The notes below the pieces were generated by a model, which had not been told where the DNA came from, did no database searches, and saw only the letters and a list, made by a program, of their open reading frames with translations. Shown here piece by piece: positions 1 through 8,789 of a stretch of 64,000 nucleotides of DNA; within the stretch, counting starts at the first letter, position 1, and every line of letters begins with the position of its first letter. The position numbers and the translations under genes are program-made. Source of the stretch: Streptomyces violaceoruber (GTDB lineage: Bacteria > Actinomycetota > Actinomycetes > Streptomycetales > Streptomycetaceae); assembly GCA_000720805.1 (NCBI GenBank), contig JODI01000016.1, positions 191,308-255,307 of the forward strand, written 5' to 3'.

Positions 1-772
1 CGGCCAGGGAGGCGTCGTCGGGGCGGGTCGCGGAGGACACGCCGTCGCAGACGATCGCCAGCACCGCGGACGAGCCGTCGGGCAGCGCGGCGCAGCCGAG
101 GCCGAAGGCGTCCTCGTTGCGGTGGTGACGCAGTCCGCGGTCGCTGACGGCGGCGACCGGGCCGGCGTCCTGCTCCATGTGGTCGCGCTCGCGCGGCTGG
201 GCGTGCCCGCAGTTCTCGCAGTAGCCGTCGCTGTCCACCCGGCCCGCCCGGCAGGCCACGCACACCTGGGTGCCCTCGGCCGGGGTCGGGGCGCCGGCGG
301 TGACACGCGGGTCCGGCGCCTGGAGCGGGTACTCGTCGGGCTCCGGCGCGCGGTCGAAGCGGACGCCGGCCGCCGGGGAGACCGGGGAACCGGTGAACGG
401 CGGCTGCGGAGCGCCCTGAGGACCGGTGAGGGGCGGCTGCGGCGCGCCCGGGTGCGGCGGCTGCGCCGGCATCGGAGGCAGCGCGTTGCCGCCCGGGCCG
501 GTGCCGGGCAGGTCCGTCGAGGGGTGCGCCGGGGGGTGCGTCGACGGGGCGGCGCCGCCCGGTTCCGGGACCACCGGCCAGGGCGCACCGCCGGCGCCGT
601 CCGGCGGGGGCGGTGCGCTGCCGTTCATGGCGATGGTCGGGTTGTCGTCCGGCCGTCGGGGCACGGCGGACAGGTCGTATCCGCACGCACCGCAGAAACG
701 GTCACCCGACTCGAGCGGTTCCTCGCAGCTCGGACACCTGGACAGGGCGGTCTGCTGGGGCATCTGCGACAT
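1..772 (-). CDS. PP2C-family Ser/Thr protein phosphatase with zinc-ribbon N-terminus (3' end cut by window)
   Basis: Only the N-terminal part is in the window; the gene continues past position 1. Two CxxC/CxxC zinc ribbons are visible, one near the N-terminus (CPSC...CGAC) and one after a Pro/Gly-rich linker (CVAC...CENC). They are followed by the first PP2C motif, in which SDRG and RNEDA are legible, and by CDGVSS, the metal-binding Asp-Gly region. The family hydrolyses phosphoserine/phosphothreonine with two metal ions in the cytoplasm. The ATG at 772 lies 3 bases after the stop of the PknG-like kinase, so the two are co-transcribed and probably translationally coupled. By inference it reverses phosphorylation by that kinase. 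The shared zinc ribbons in kinase and phosphatase suggest a common redox or docking signal. Confidence 0.85.
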   Translation of the reverse strand, partial: MSQMPQQTALSRCPSCEEPLESGDRFCGACGYDLSAVPRRPDDNPTIAMNGSAPPPPDGAGGAPWPVVPEPGGAAPSTHPPAHPSTDLPGTGPGGNALPPMPAQPPHPGAPQPPLTGPQGAPQPPFTGSPVSPAAGVRFDRAPEPDEYPLQAPDPRVTAGAPTPAEGTQVCVACRAGRVDSDGYCENCGHAQPRERDHMEQDAGPVAAVSDRGLRHHRNEDAFGLGCAALPDGSSAVLAIVCDGVSSATRPDDASLA

Positions 773-775
773 CAA

Positions 776-3610
776 CTACACCCATGTCCGGGGGCGGTAA
801 CGGTTGGCACGTTCCACCAGGTCGATCCTCTCCTCGCCGCCCGACGCCAGCCGGGCCAGCGTGCGGTACGAACGTTCCAGGCCGAAGCGCAGGCCCCGCT
901 CGTCCAGGCCACTGCCGAGCAGTACCCGTCCCCCGGCGGCGGGAGGGACGGAACCCTGGCCACCGGAGAGTATCCAGTCCAGCGCGCAGCCGAGGACTTC
1001 CGCCGACAACTGCTCACGCCTGGCCGGATCCAGACCGTACTCCTCCAGAGCCTCCACCTGACCGGCGGCCGCGGTCAGATCGTCCAGGAAGGGTACGTCG
1101 GAAGCGACCACGACGCGCTGTCGCAGCCTCGCCCGTACGGCGGCCACCCGAGCGGCCGTGTAGTGGATGGACGACTCCGGCACCGACTCCAGCGTAAGTA
1201 CGGCGCCACGGCGGTCCCCGGCCGCGAGCTGGACGCGGGCCAGGCCGAAGGCGGCGCTCACATAGCTGAGGTCGGTCGACCAGACCAGGCGGTAGTACTC
1301 GGCGGCGTTGTCCAGCTGGCCGAGCAGCTCCGCGCACAGGCCCAGGGCGAGCTTGGGGGCCATCTCGCCGGGGAAGGCGTCGTAGATCGCGTCGAAGGCG
1401 AGTGCGGCCGCCTCCTCGTCGCCGGTCACCAGGGCGGCCACGCCCCGGTACCAGACGACCCGCCAGTCGTCGGGCCGCTCCTCCTCCAGCCGGAGCAGCG
1501 CCTCGTGCGCGGTGTGGCTGTCACCGTTCTCCAGCCAGGCGCGGATCTGCCGGAGCCGGGTCTCGGTGGACGGGGCCGGTGCGGCGCCGAGCGCGCCGAG
1601 CAGCTCGGCCGCGGCGGTGGTCATCAGGCCGGCCAGGAAACCGGCGTTCGGATCGGTGGCGTCCACGTGCGGTACGGGCAACGCCAGGGCCGCGGCGGGG
1701 GAGTTGACCGGCTTGACCAGGCCGGGAGCGCCTGCGATCGCGCCGACCGGCCCCGCGGGGGCTCCGGCGCCCACGGGGCCCGCCGAGCCCGCTGAGAGGG
1801 GAGCGGCGGGATGGGCAACCGTGGGCAGCGGCGGGGGCAGCGTCGGAGCGCCGACCTGGGACGGGGGAGCGCCGACCGGGGACGTGGGCGAGCCGGCGGC
1901 GCCCTTGCGGCCCCGCCGCCCCACCGGTGCGGTCCGCGCCCCGAGCCGCGACACCTCCCCGTCCAGCTTCGGGAACAACTCCGTGTCCACCACGCGCACT
2001 TCGGGACCGAAGAGGGTGGAGAGCGCCGGCCGGGCCCGGCCGGTCTGCAGCGACACGACCTCGCGGAGCACGCCCGTCAGCTGTTCCGCCATCTCCTGGG
2101 CGGAGGCGAAGCGTCGGGCCGGGTCGGGGTCGGTGGCGCGGACCAGGAGCCGGTAGAAGGACTCGTACTGGCGGAAGACCTCGATGTTGTCGGGATCGGG
2201 CAGGGAGTCCACGAAGACGTTCGTGTAGCCCTGGAAGTCGAAGGTGAGGACGGCGAGGGTGCGCGCGACCGTGTACAGGTCGGACGCTACCGAGGGGCCG
2301 ACCTCGGCGACCTCCGGGGCCTGGTAGCCGACCGTGCCGTAGATGGCCGACTCGTCGTCGTCCATCCTGCGCACCGCGCCCATGTCGATCAGCTTGAGCT
2401 GGTCCTCGGTCTGGATGGCGTTGTCGACCTTGAAGTCGCAGTACAGCAGGTTGCGGCTGTGCAGGTGGCCGAGCGCCTCCAGCGCCTCGACGCCGTACGC
2501 GCACGCCTGTTCCACCGGCAGCGGGTCGCGCTTGCCCTGGGGGGTGCGGCGGGCGTTGGCGATCTCCTTGAGGGACTTGCCGCCGACGTACTCCATGACG
2601 ATGTACCCGTCCAGCGAACCCGTGCGCTGGTCGAGGTGTTCGACGAAGTTGTAGATCCGCACGATGTTGGAGTGCTCGATCTCCGCGAGGAAGCGCCGCT
2701 CGGAGATCGCCGCCGCCATCGCGTCCTGGTCGCCGGTGTCGAGGAGGCCCTTGAGGACCACCCAGCGGCTGGAGACCGCGCGGTCCACGGCGAGGTAGAC
2801 CCAGCCGAGGCCGCCGTGCGCCAGACAGCCCACGACCTCGTACTGACCGTGCACCACGTCGAAGGCCTTCAGCTTCGGGACGAAGGAGTACGGGTGGCCG
2901 CACTTGGTGCAGAAGCCCTCGGTGCGCCCGGGGCGGTCGCCACGCGCGCGGCCCACCGGCGCCCCGCAGTCGGAGCGCGAGCAGAACCGCTTGCGCTCGG
3001 GCACCTCGGGGTTGTCCAGGACCATCGTGCCCGGGTCGGGCCGGGGCACCCCCGGCACCTCGACCAGGCCCAGGCCGAGCCGGCCCCGGCTGGAAGAGGC
3101 GGCACCCGAGCCGGAGCTGCGCACCGACACCGAGCGGCCCGAGACCTTGCCCGACACGGACCGCGACAGCCGCCCGGACACCGAGCGCCGTGACTTGGAG
3201 GAGTGCGAGGACGTTCGCGCACTGCGGCCGCTGGAGGGGGAACTGCCGCCGGACGAACCTCGCGAGCTTCGGCCGCCGGCGGTGATTCCGGTGGGCGGGG
3301 AGCCGACCATACCGGTCGACGAGACGACCGGGGCGAGACCGCAGGTGTCGCAGTACAGCTCGCCGCCGCCCACGTCCTCGTACGTCCCCTCGCAGCCGGG
3401 CCGCTGACAGGCCCGCTGCGCCTGGCTCTGCTCGGCCCGACTCGGCTCCGGCCGGCTCTCCTGCGCCTGACTCCGCGCTGCTTGGTCCGGCTCTGCTTGG
3501 TTCGGCTCTGCTTGGTTCGGCTCTGCTTGGTTCTGCGCTGCCTGGTTCTGCTCCGCCTGGTTCTTCTCGGACTGGTTCTGCTCCGCCTGGTTCTGCTCCG
3601 ACTGGCTCAT
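776..3610 (-). CDS. pknG: PknG-like serine/threonine protein kinase (repeat N-terminus, two zinc ribbons, kinase, TPR)
   Basis: The product is 944 aa. Residues 1-65 are a Gln/Asn/Glu-rich pentapeptide repeat (NQAEQ, NQAEP). A first rubredoxin-like ribbon has cysteines near 68, 73, 87 and 90. A Ser/Arg-rich linker (about 100-175) leads to a second ribbon near 207-237. The kinase domain (about 255-520) has an AHGGLGWVYLA glycine loop, VVLK, a catalytic loop reading YCDFKVDN, a LIDMGA Mg-binding segment and YGTVGYQAPE. Helical TPR-type repeats fill the C-terminus. This is the PknG architecture, a soluble kinase tied to glutamate metabolism through FHA proteins such as OdhI/GarA. The start overlaps the stop of the upstream 444-aa gene by ATGA. 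HRD is replaced by YCD and DFG by DMG, as in PknG. Confidence 0.9.
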   Translation of the reverse strand: MSQSEQNQAEQNQSEKNQAEQNQAAQNQAEPNQAEPNQAEPDQAARSQAQESRPEPSRAEQSQAQRACQRPGCEGTYEDVGGGELYCDTCGLAPVVSSTGMVGSPPTGITAGGRSSRGSSGGSSPSSGRSARTSSHSSKSRRSVSGRLSRSVSGKVSGRSVSVRSSGSGAASSSRGRLGLGLVEVPGVPRPDPGTMVLDNPEVPERKRFCSRSDCGAPVGRARGDRPGRTEGFCTKCGHPYSFVPKLKAFDVVHGQYEVVGCLAHGGLGWVYLAVDRAVSSRWVVLKGLLDTGDQDAMAAAISERRFLAEIEHSNIVRIYNFVEHLDQRTGSLDGYIVMEYVGGKSLKEIANARRTPQGKRDPLPVEQACAYGVEALEALGHLHSRNLLYCDFKVDNAIQTEDQLKLIDMGAVRRMDDDESAIYGTVGYQAPEVAEVGPSVASDLYTVARTLAVLTFDFQGYTNVFVDSLPDPDNIEVFRQYESFYRLLVRATDPDPARRFASAQEMAEQLTGVLREVVSLQTGRARPALSTLFGPEVRVVDTELFPKLDGEVSRLGARTAPVGRRGRKGAAGSPTSPVGAPPSQVGAPTLPPPLPTVAHPAAPLSAGSAGPVGAGAPAGPVGAIAGAPGLVKPVNSPAAALALPVPHVDATDPNAGFLAGLMTTAAAELLGALGAAPAPSTETRLRQIRAWLENGDSHTAHEALLRLEEERPDDWRVVWYRGVAALVTGDEEAAALAFDAIYDAFPGEMAPKLALGLCAELLGQLDNAAEYYRLVWSTDLSYVSAAFGLARVQLAAGDRRGAVLTLESVPESSIHYTAARVAAVRARLRQRVVVASDVPFLDDLTAAAGQVEALEEYGLDPARREQLSAEVLGCALDWILSGGQGSVPPAAGGRVLLGSGLDERGLRFGLERSYRTLARLASGGEERIDLVERANRYRPRTWV

Positions 3611-4941
3611 GACGACGACTCCCCCCTACGGTCCTCGGGCCCGCCCTGCCCGGACACCCGCGGGGTGCCGAGCAGTTCGGCGACCGCCCGCTGGTAGCGC
3701 AGGACGGCCTGTTCGGCGACCCGCAGGTCGCAGGGCGCGCTCCACAGCATGCGGCGGGCCGCGTCGTACCGCTCGATGAGGAACGGGTCCTCCGCGAGGC
3801 CGTGCCGGGCGACCTTCGCCTTGTACGCGTCGAGGCGGCCGCGCAGCTCCGCGCGGACCGCCAGGGGCGCGGTGACCGCGGTCAACGACTCGCGGGCGCG
3901 CAGCAGTTCGTCCTCCGCCTTCTGCTCCAGGGAGTCCAGGAGCGGGGACAGGCGGTGCCACTGGGCGTGTCTGCGGTACTCGGCGGCCGTCGCCAACTGC
4001 TCCTGCAGCACGGTCGGCGGGCCGCTGACCACCGGCACCTCCGTGGCCGCGATCTTCGCGAGGACCTCGCCGCGCGCGCTGCGCGCCTCGGCGAGGGTGC
4101 GGTCCGCGCGGGAGAGCACGTCCCGCAGTTTCACCAGCCGGGCCTCGGCGTCCTGGCGGACGGTGAGCACGGCCTCGGTCTCCCGGCGTACGTCGTCAAG
4201 AGCGCGCGCCTCACGGTCGTACACCGTGGTGTCCGGTTTGCCGCCGCCCGGGGCCGAACTTCCCGGCGCCGGTACCCAGTACGCCAGCGGGTCGGAGATC
4301 ACCTGCTCGCGCAGCTGCGTCAGCGTGCGTGTGATGCGCTCCAGGTCGTCGCCGGCCGGGTGTTCGCCGGGGCGCACGCCGACCGAGTGCGCGAGCCGCC
4401 GGGTGCGCTGGAGCTCGGCGGCCAGCAGATCGATCCGGGCGGGCAGCGCCGACCACACCGCGTCGGCGGCGACGACCATGTCGAGCGACGTCGCGTACAG
4501 CTCGTTCATCCGGTCCACCAGGGTGACCAGCGAGAACCGTTCGCTCAGCTTGCTCGAAGCGCCGTGCAGGGTGGGCGCGTTGGCGGTCGCGGTGGCCGAG
4601 CCGGCGACCGTGACGGACTCGCCGCGCAGCAGCTCGGTCAGCTCCACCAGGTCCTCGCGGCTGGACCAGCGGCGCCGGGCGCGGATCTCGCGGGCGGAGC
4701 GCAACGCGTCCGTGTACGCGTCGAAGTACGCCCACAGCAGGGTGATCGAGGCCTCCGCGGCCTGCCAGCGCTCCTTGGTGACGCCGGTGAGTTCGGCGCC
4801 TTCGAGGAGCCTGCGGCCCGCGTGGTCCTGCAGGGCGAGGAGCGAGGTCTCGATCGCCTCGTGCTCCGCGCCGAGCCGCGCCAGCGCACGGTCCACCTCG
4901 TCCCGGTCCATCACCGGCCCGGCGGGGTCCGTGACGCCCAT
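3607..4941 (-). CDS. Predicted helical/coiled-coil protein of the GlnX-PknG operon, function unknown
   Basis: I do not recognise the family. The 444-aa product has no signal peptide or membrane segment and is rich in Ala, Arg, Glu and Leu in heptad-like patterns, suggesting long helices or coiled coils. It begins with acidic MDRDEVDRALARLGAEHEAIE. It sits between the GlnH-like binding protein (87 bases upstream) and the PknG-like kinase, overlapping the kinase start by 4 bases. Tight coupling suggests it works stoichiometrically with the kinase, perhaps as a cytoplasmic adaptor between GlnX and PknG. That role is inference. As far as I recall the mycobacterial glnX-glnH-pknG operon has no equivalent gene. 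Confidence 0.8.
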   Translation of the reverse strand: MGVTDPAGPVMDRDEVDRALARLGAEHEAIETSLLALQDHAGRRLLEGAELTGVTKERWQAAEASITLLWAYFDAYTDALRSAREIRARRRWSSREDLVELTELLRGESVTVAGSATATANAPTLHGASSKLSERFSLVTLVDRMNELYATSLDMVVAADAVWSALPARIDLLAAELQRTRRLAHSVGVRPGEHPAGDDLERITRTLTQLREQVISDPLAYWVPAPGSSAPGGGKPDTTVYDREARALDDVRRETEAVLTVRQDAEARLVKLRDVLSRADRTLAEARSARGEVLAKIAATEVPVVSGPPTVLQEQLATAAEYRRHAQWHRLSPLLDSLEQKAEDELLRARESLTAVTAPLAVRAELRGRLDAYKAKVARHGLAEDPFLIERYDAARRMLWSAPCDLRVAEQAVLRYQRAVAELLGTPRVSGQGGPEDRRGESSS

Positions 4942-5028
4942 CGATCACCTCTCGCTGCGTTGTGTGCCGTCGGTCGGTTCGTGTGAAGGGTTCGTGCCGG
5001 TCGGTCGTCGATCGGTCCTGGTGACCCG

Positions 5029-6096
5029 TCAGCTCTTGCGGTCGTACTCCGGCGGTGAGGGCGGTTCCGATGTCGAGGAGGTCTTGCCCAGTGTCGCCGA
5101 AAGCCACCTGCCGTACGACGCCTGCCAGCCGTTCGCCCTGTCCGCGCGGTAGTCCACGAGAACCTGGTTGACCCGGCGTACCAGATCGTCGGCGTCCTTC
5201 CTCATCGCCACGCCGTAGTACTCGGTGGTGAAGGGCTTGCCCTTCAGCTCGACCGTCGGGTCCTGCGCGGCCTGGCTCGCGGCCAGCGCGCCGTCGGTGA
5301 CCACCGCGTCGACCTCGCCGAGCTGGAGCCGTACGAGACAGTCGAGTTGGTTGGGGACGGTGGTCCTCAGGTCGGCGGTGGAGACGAGTGTCTTCGCCTT
5401 CCGGTCCTCGGTCAGCTTGGTGTTGGCGGTGGAGCCCTTCGCCGTGCAGATCTTCTTCTTCGCGAGCGAACCGTCGTAGCCCGTGATCGTCGAGGACTTG
5501 GGGGCGAGGACCTGCTGCCCGGTCCTGAAGTAGGGGGCGGAGAAGGCGACGTCGCCGAGGCGGCTGCAGTTGATCGTCATCGTGCGGACGACCATGTCGA
5601 CGCGGCCGCTCTTGATCGCCGGTATGCGCTGGTCGGTGGGGATGGCCTTGAACTGGACGGCGTTCTCGTCGCCGAGGATGTCCTTGGCGATCCGGTGGAC
5701 CAGGTCGATGTCGAAGCCCTCCAAGTCGCCCTTGCCCCCACTGTTGGGGTCGCGGTAGCCCCAGCGGTAGCTGTTCTGGTCGACACCGACGATCAGCTTG
5801 CGCCGCTCGCCCGGACGGTTCTTGATCGCCTGGATGGTCTTGCCGTCGGCGCTCGACGGGGACAGGGTCTGCTTCTCCGGGGCATCCTCCATGGCCTGGG
5901 TCGGACAGTTCTTGTCCGCCCTGGCCTGGGTGGCCCGGGTGACGCCACCCGGACCGCCGGCGTCGGTGGTGCCGCCGCTGTCCGGCCGGGTCAGCGGCAG
6001 CAGCAGTGCCCAGGCCAGCGCGAGGGCGCACACGGCAGCCATCGCTCCCACCCCGCCCCAGCCCTTCAGGCGGTCCCGCACTCGTCGTCCGCGCAT
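5029..6096 (-). CDS. glnH: GlnH-like glutamate/amino-acid binding protein (SBP family 3)
   Basis: This is a periplasmic-type family 3 solute-binding protein of 355 aa from the ATG at 6096, which follows a good AAAGGGGG ribosome site. A GTG at 6114 overlaps the glnX stop and is the alternative start. A single N-terminal hydrophobic segment (AVCALALAWALLLPL) should export or anchor it, but no lipobox cysteine is visible. Domain hallmarks are EGFDIDLVHRIAKDILG and RVDMVVRTMTI. In mycobacteria and corynebacteria GlnH binds aspartate/glutamate/asparagine and reports to GlnX, controlling PknG. No ABC permease or ATPase is adjacent, which supports a sensing rather than uptake role. Confidence 0.85.
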   Translation of the reverse strand: MRGRRVRDRLKGWGGVGAMAAVCALALAWALLLPLTRPDSGGTTDAGGPGGVTRATQARADKNCPTQAMEDAPEKQTLSPSSADGKTIQAIKNRPGERRKLIVGVDQNSYRWGYRDPNSGGKGDLEGFDIDLVHRIAKDILGDENAVQFKAIPTDQRIPAIKSGRVDMVVRTMTINCSRLGDVAFSAPYFRTGQQVLAPKSSTITGYDGSLAKKKICTAKGSTANTKLTEDRKAKTLVSTADLRTTVPNQLDCLVRLQLGEVDAVVTDGALAASQAAQDPTVELKGKPFTTEYYGVAMRKDADDLVRRVNQVLVDYRADRANGWQASYGRWLSATLGKTSSTSEPPSPPEYDRKS

Positions 6097-6110
6097 CGTC
6101 AGGCCCCCTT

Positions 6111-7607
6111 TCACCGGTACTCCGACAGCCTGCGCCCGATGCCCAGCACCGCGCCGGCGGCGCCCAGGACCGCCAGGACGGCCGCGCCCGCCGACAACCC
6201 GGTCATCGCGCCCAGACCGTCACCGGCCGCCTGCTTGAACTCGGCCGTCTCGTGGTCGATGGCGTCGGAGAGGTGGTCGTCGACACTGTCGAAGCACTCG
6301 CCGGTCGCGTCCTTGGGGCCGATCACCTTGGCCAGCGCGTTCGCGTAGTTGCCGTTCTCGTCCTCGGCGCGGGCCGCGCCGTGGCGGTCCTTCCACACCT
6401 TCATGTTGCCGACGGCCGCGGTGACCGGCTTCTCGCCGGTGGCGTCGTCGGCGAGCTTCTGCGCCTCGGCGAGCCTCTTGCCGAGGGCGTCCATGTCGGT
6501 CCCGAAGTCGTAGTCGTAGGCGTCCACGGTCCTGTCGCCCACCAGCTTGGTCTCGGCGCCGCGGGACACCAGCGTCAGGTTCTCGTTGCCGCGGGCCTTG
6601 AGGGAGGCGATCCGGGCGTCGTGCAGCACGTTCAGCGACAGGACGCCGTGGTTGTAGGAGCCCTTGAGGTCCGAGCGGGCGACACTGTGCCCGACGACCA
6701 GCCAGAGCAACACCACAGTGGCGGTGGCCGTGGCGGCGACCAGGCCCTGGTTCAGCACCCGGTTGGTGCGCCGGTAGCTGCGGTGCTGGGCCCAGCCGAG
6801 ACCGGCGAGCGACAGGACGCCGAGGCCGATCGCCGCCCACGGGTAGGGCGTGGCGTCCGCGTAGTCGGCGCGCAGCCGCTGGTTCTCGCTGGTGTAGAGG
6901 ACCTCGGCCTGCGGGAGCATCTGCTTCTGCATCTTCTCGTTGGCGTACCGCAGATACGCGCCGCCGACCGGGAAGCCCTGCCGGTTGTAGGTCCGGGCCC
7001 GCTCGACCAGGCCCTTGTACTCGGGAAGGAGCCGGTTGAGCCGGGCCACCGTGGCCGCCGCCGGGGAGCCGGGGTCGGAGTTGGTGGCGGCCTGGACCAG
7101 CCCCTCGGCGGCGTTGTCGATGTCCGTCTCGTACCGCTTGCGGGTGTCGGCCGACTCCGCGCCGCCGGCCAGGAAGCCGCTGGACGCGGCGGTGTTGGCG
7201 TCGGCGAGCGAGCGGTAGATGTCGGCCGCGGCGGAGCTGAGCGGCTGGCTGTTGTTCAGCACGTCGTCGGCGGCGGCCGACCGGTCCGCCATCTGCCAGG
7301 CGGTGACGGCGCCGAAGGCGACGACGAGGAGGGCGAGGAGGGCACCGATGATGCGCAGCCGGCCGGGTTCGGTGGTGGCCGCCGCGCGCAGCCGGTCGGC
7401 ACCCTCGACGAAGGCGGTACGCCGAACCTGCGGCGGGAGGGGGGGAGCGGGACGGCCGGAACCGCCGGGCGGGCCCTGCCGGCCGGACGCGGCGGGCCGG
7501 CTTCGCTGTTCCGGCGGGCCCGGCTGCGGCGGCATCGCCGGCATCGTGGGCACGCCCGGTACCGGCGGCGGTGGTGGTGCCGCACTGCTCTTCGGCGGGT
7601 GTGTCAC
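6111..7607 (-). CDS. glnX: GlnX-like four-TM membrane sensor protein
   Basis: The product is 498 aa, starting with GTG 6 bases after a GGGGGAGG site. A Pro-rich cytoplasmic N-terminus (about 1-70) is followed by TM1 (IIGALLALLVVAFGAVTAW), a helical extracytoplasmic domain, two close membrane spans near the middle, a second extracytoplasmic helical domain and a C-terminal span before IGRRLSEYR. Four spans with two helical extracytoplasmic loops match mycobacterial GlnX, which relays GlnH ligand state to PknG. It is the first gene of the operon and overlaps the glnH region by GTGA. The assignment rests on topology and neighbours rather than on a strong motif. Confidence 0.8.
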   Translation of the reverse strand: MTHPPKSSAAPPPPPVPGVPTMPAMPPQPGPPEQRSRPAASGRQGPPGGSGRPAPPLPPQVRRTAFVEGADRLRAAATTEPGRLRIIGALLALLVVAFGAVTAWQMADRSAAADDVLNNSQPLSSAAADIYRSLADANTAASSGFLAGGAESADTRKRYETDIDNAAEGLVQAATNSDPGSPAAATVARLNRLLPEYKGLVERARTYNRQGFPVGGAYLRYANEKMQKQMLPQAEVLYTSENQRLRADYADATPYPWAAIGLGVLSLAGLGWAQHRSYRRTNRVLNQGLVAATATATVVLLWLVVGHSVARSDLKGSYNHGVLSLNVLHDARIASLKARGNENLTLVSRGAETKLVGDRTVDAYDYDFGTDMDALGKRLAEAQKLADDATGEKPVTAAVGNMKVWKDRHGAARAEDENGNYANALAKVIGPKDATGECFDSVDDHLSDAIDHETAEFKQAAGDGLGAMTGLSAGAAVLAVLGAAGAVLGIGRRLSEYR

Positions 7608-7820
7608 TGCTGACCTCCCCCATGGTCATCCATCGCCGCAAGTATCGCTGCCGGGACTGACATCCGCACCGGCCTTCGCTGGATCTTGATCGGATCGCAG
7701 TGAACACCGCCGGCGGCCTGACCGCGCCCCCTGCGCACAACCTCCCGCGCACAACCCCCTGCCCATCAATACGCTGTCGGAATCGGTTCGGTTCCAGGCA
7801 TCCCGTGGGGAAGCGCGCTG

Positions 7821-8789
7821 TTACGCGAAGTACGCCCGCAACCGCTCGTGCGCCTCCTCCCGCGCCCCCGCGCGGTCCAGCCCCAGCAGCGCCGCGCCCA
7901 GGACCGGAGGCGCGGTCACCACCCGCGGGACCGCCTTGGGGGCCCGGGCCGCCAGCAGGTCCCGTACGCCGTCGTCGAGTTGGGGGTGCCGGGCGGCCAG
8001 CACGCCCCCGCCCAGGACCACCGGTGTCTCCTCCTCCAGCAGGTCGATCCGCGTCAGCGCCACCGTCGCCATGGTCACCACCTCGTCGGCGAGACGGTCG
8101 ACGAGCGACCGGGCGACCGGGTCGCCGTCGGCGGCCGTGGCGAACAGCACGGGGGTCAGCTCGTGCCGCCGGGCGGACTCGACGTGCTCCAGGTGCAGGG
8201 CCTCGACGAGCGCGTACATGGAGGTGAGCCCGAAGTGGGCGGGAAGTGTCCGTGCCAGTGCCGTGGGCGCCCCGCGGCCGTCCTCCGCGCGGGAGGCGTG
8301 CCACATGGCCTCCTCTGCCAGGCCCCAGCCGCCGCCCCAGTCGCCGGAGATCCGGCCGAGCGCGGGGAAGCGGGCGGTGCGGCCGTCGGGGCGCATGCCG
8401 ACGCAGTTGATGCCCGCGCCGCACACGACGGCGACCCCGCGCGGCTCGGTGACGCCGGCCCGCAGCACCGCGAAGGTGTCGTTGCGGACCTGCGTACCGG
8501 CTCCCCACGCGCGCGCGTGCAGTGCGGCGGCCAACTGCTCCTCCTCCACGGGGAAGTCGGCGTTGGCGAGACAGGCGGAGACGTGGTCGACCGACGTGAC
8601 GCCGGCCGCGGCGAACGCCCGCGTCACCGCGTCCGCGACCTCGTCCACCGCCGCCCGGACGCCCACCGCCGGTGGCCGGAACCCGCCGCCGCGGGCCGTG
8701 GCGAGGACGGTCCCGTCGGCCGCCACGACCGCGACGTCGGTCTTGCTGTTGCCCGCGTCGACGGCGAGGACACTTGCGGTCAGGCCCAC
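7821..8789 (-). CDS. csnK: BadF/BcrA-type sugar kinase (glucosamine/GlcNAc kinase), CsnK
   Basis: This 322-aa ASKHA-fold kinase has a phosphate-1 motif AVDAGNSKTDVAVV at residues 9-22, an adenosine motif around VVLGGGVLA, and CGAGINCVGMRPDG in mid-protein, as in eukaryotic-type N-acetylglucosamine kinases. It is the last gene of a six-gene minus-strand operon. The GTG start at 8789 overlaps the end of csnH by 10 bases. In Streptomyces the csnR-csnK operon handles chitosan-derived glucosamine oligosaccharides, so GlcN or GlcN oligomers are the likely substrates. The gene ends with TAA. Confidence 0.85.
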   Translation of the reverse strand: MGLTASVLAVDAGNSKTDVAVVAADGTVLATARGGGFRPPAVGVRAAVDEVADAVTRAFAAAGVTSVDHVSACLANADFPVEEEQLAAALHARAWGAGTQVRNDTFAVLRAGVTEPRGVAVVCGAGINCVGMRPDGRTARFPALGRISGDWGGGWGLAEEAMWHASRAEDGRGAPTALARTLPAHFGLTSMYALVEALHLEHVESARRHELTPVLFATAADGDPVARSLVDRLADEVVTMATVALTRIDLLEEETPVVLGGGVLAARHPQLDDGVRDLLAARAPKAVPRVVTAPPVLGAALLGLDRAGAREEAHERLRAYFA

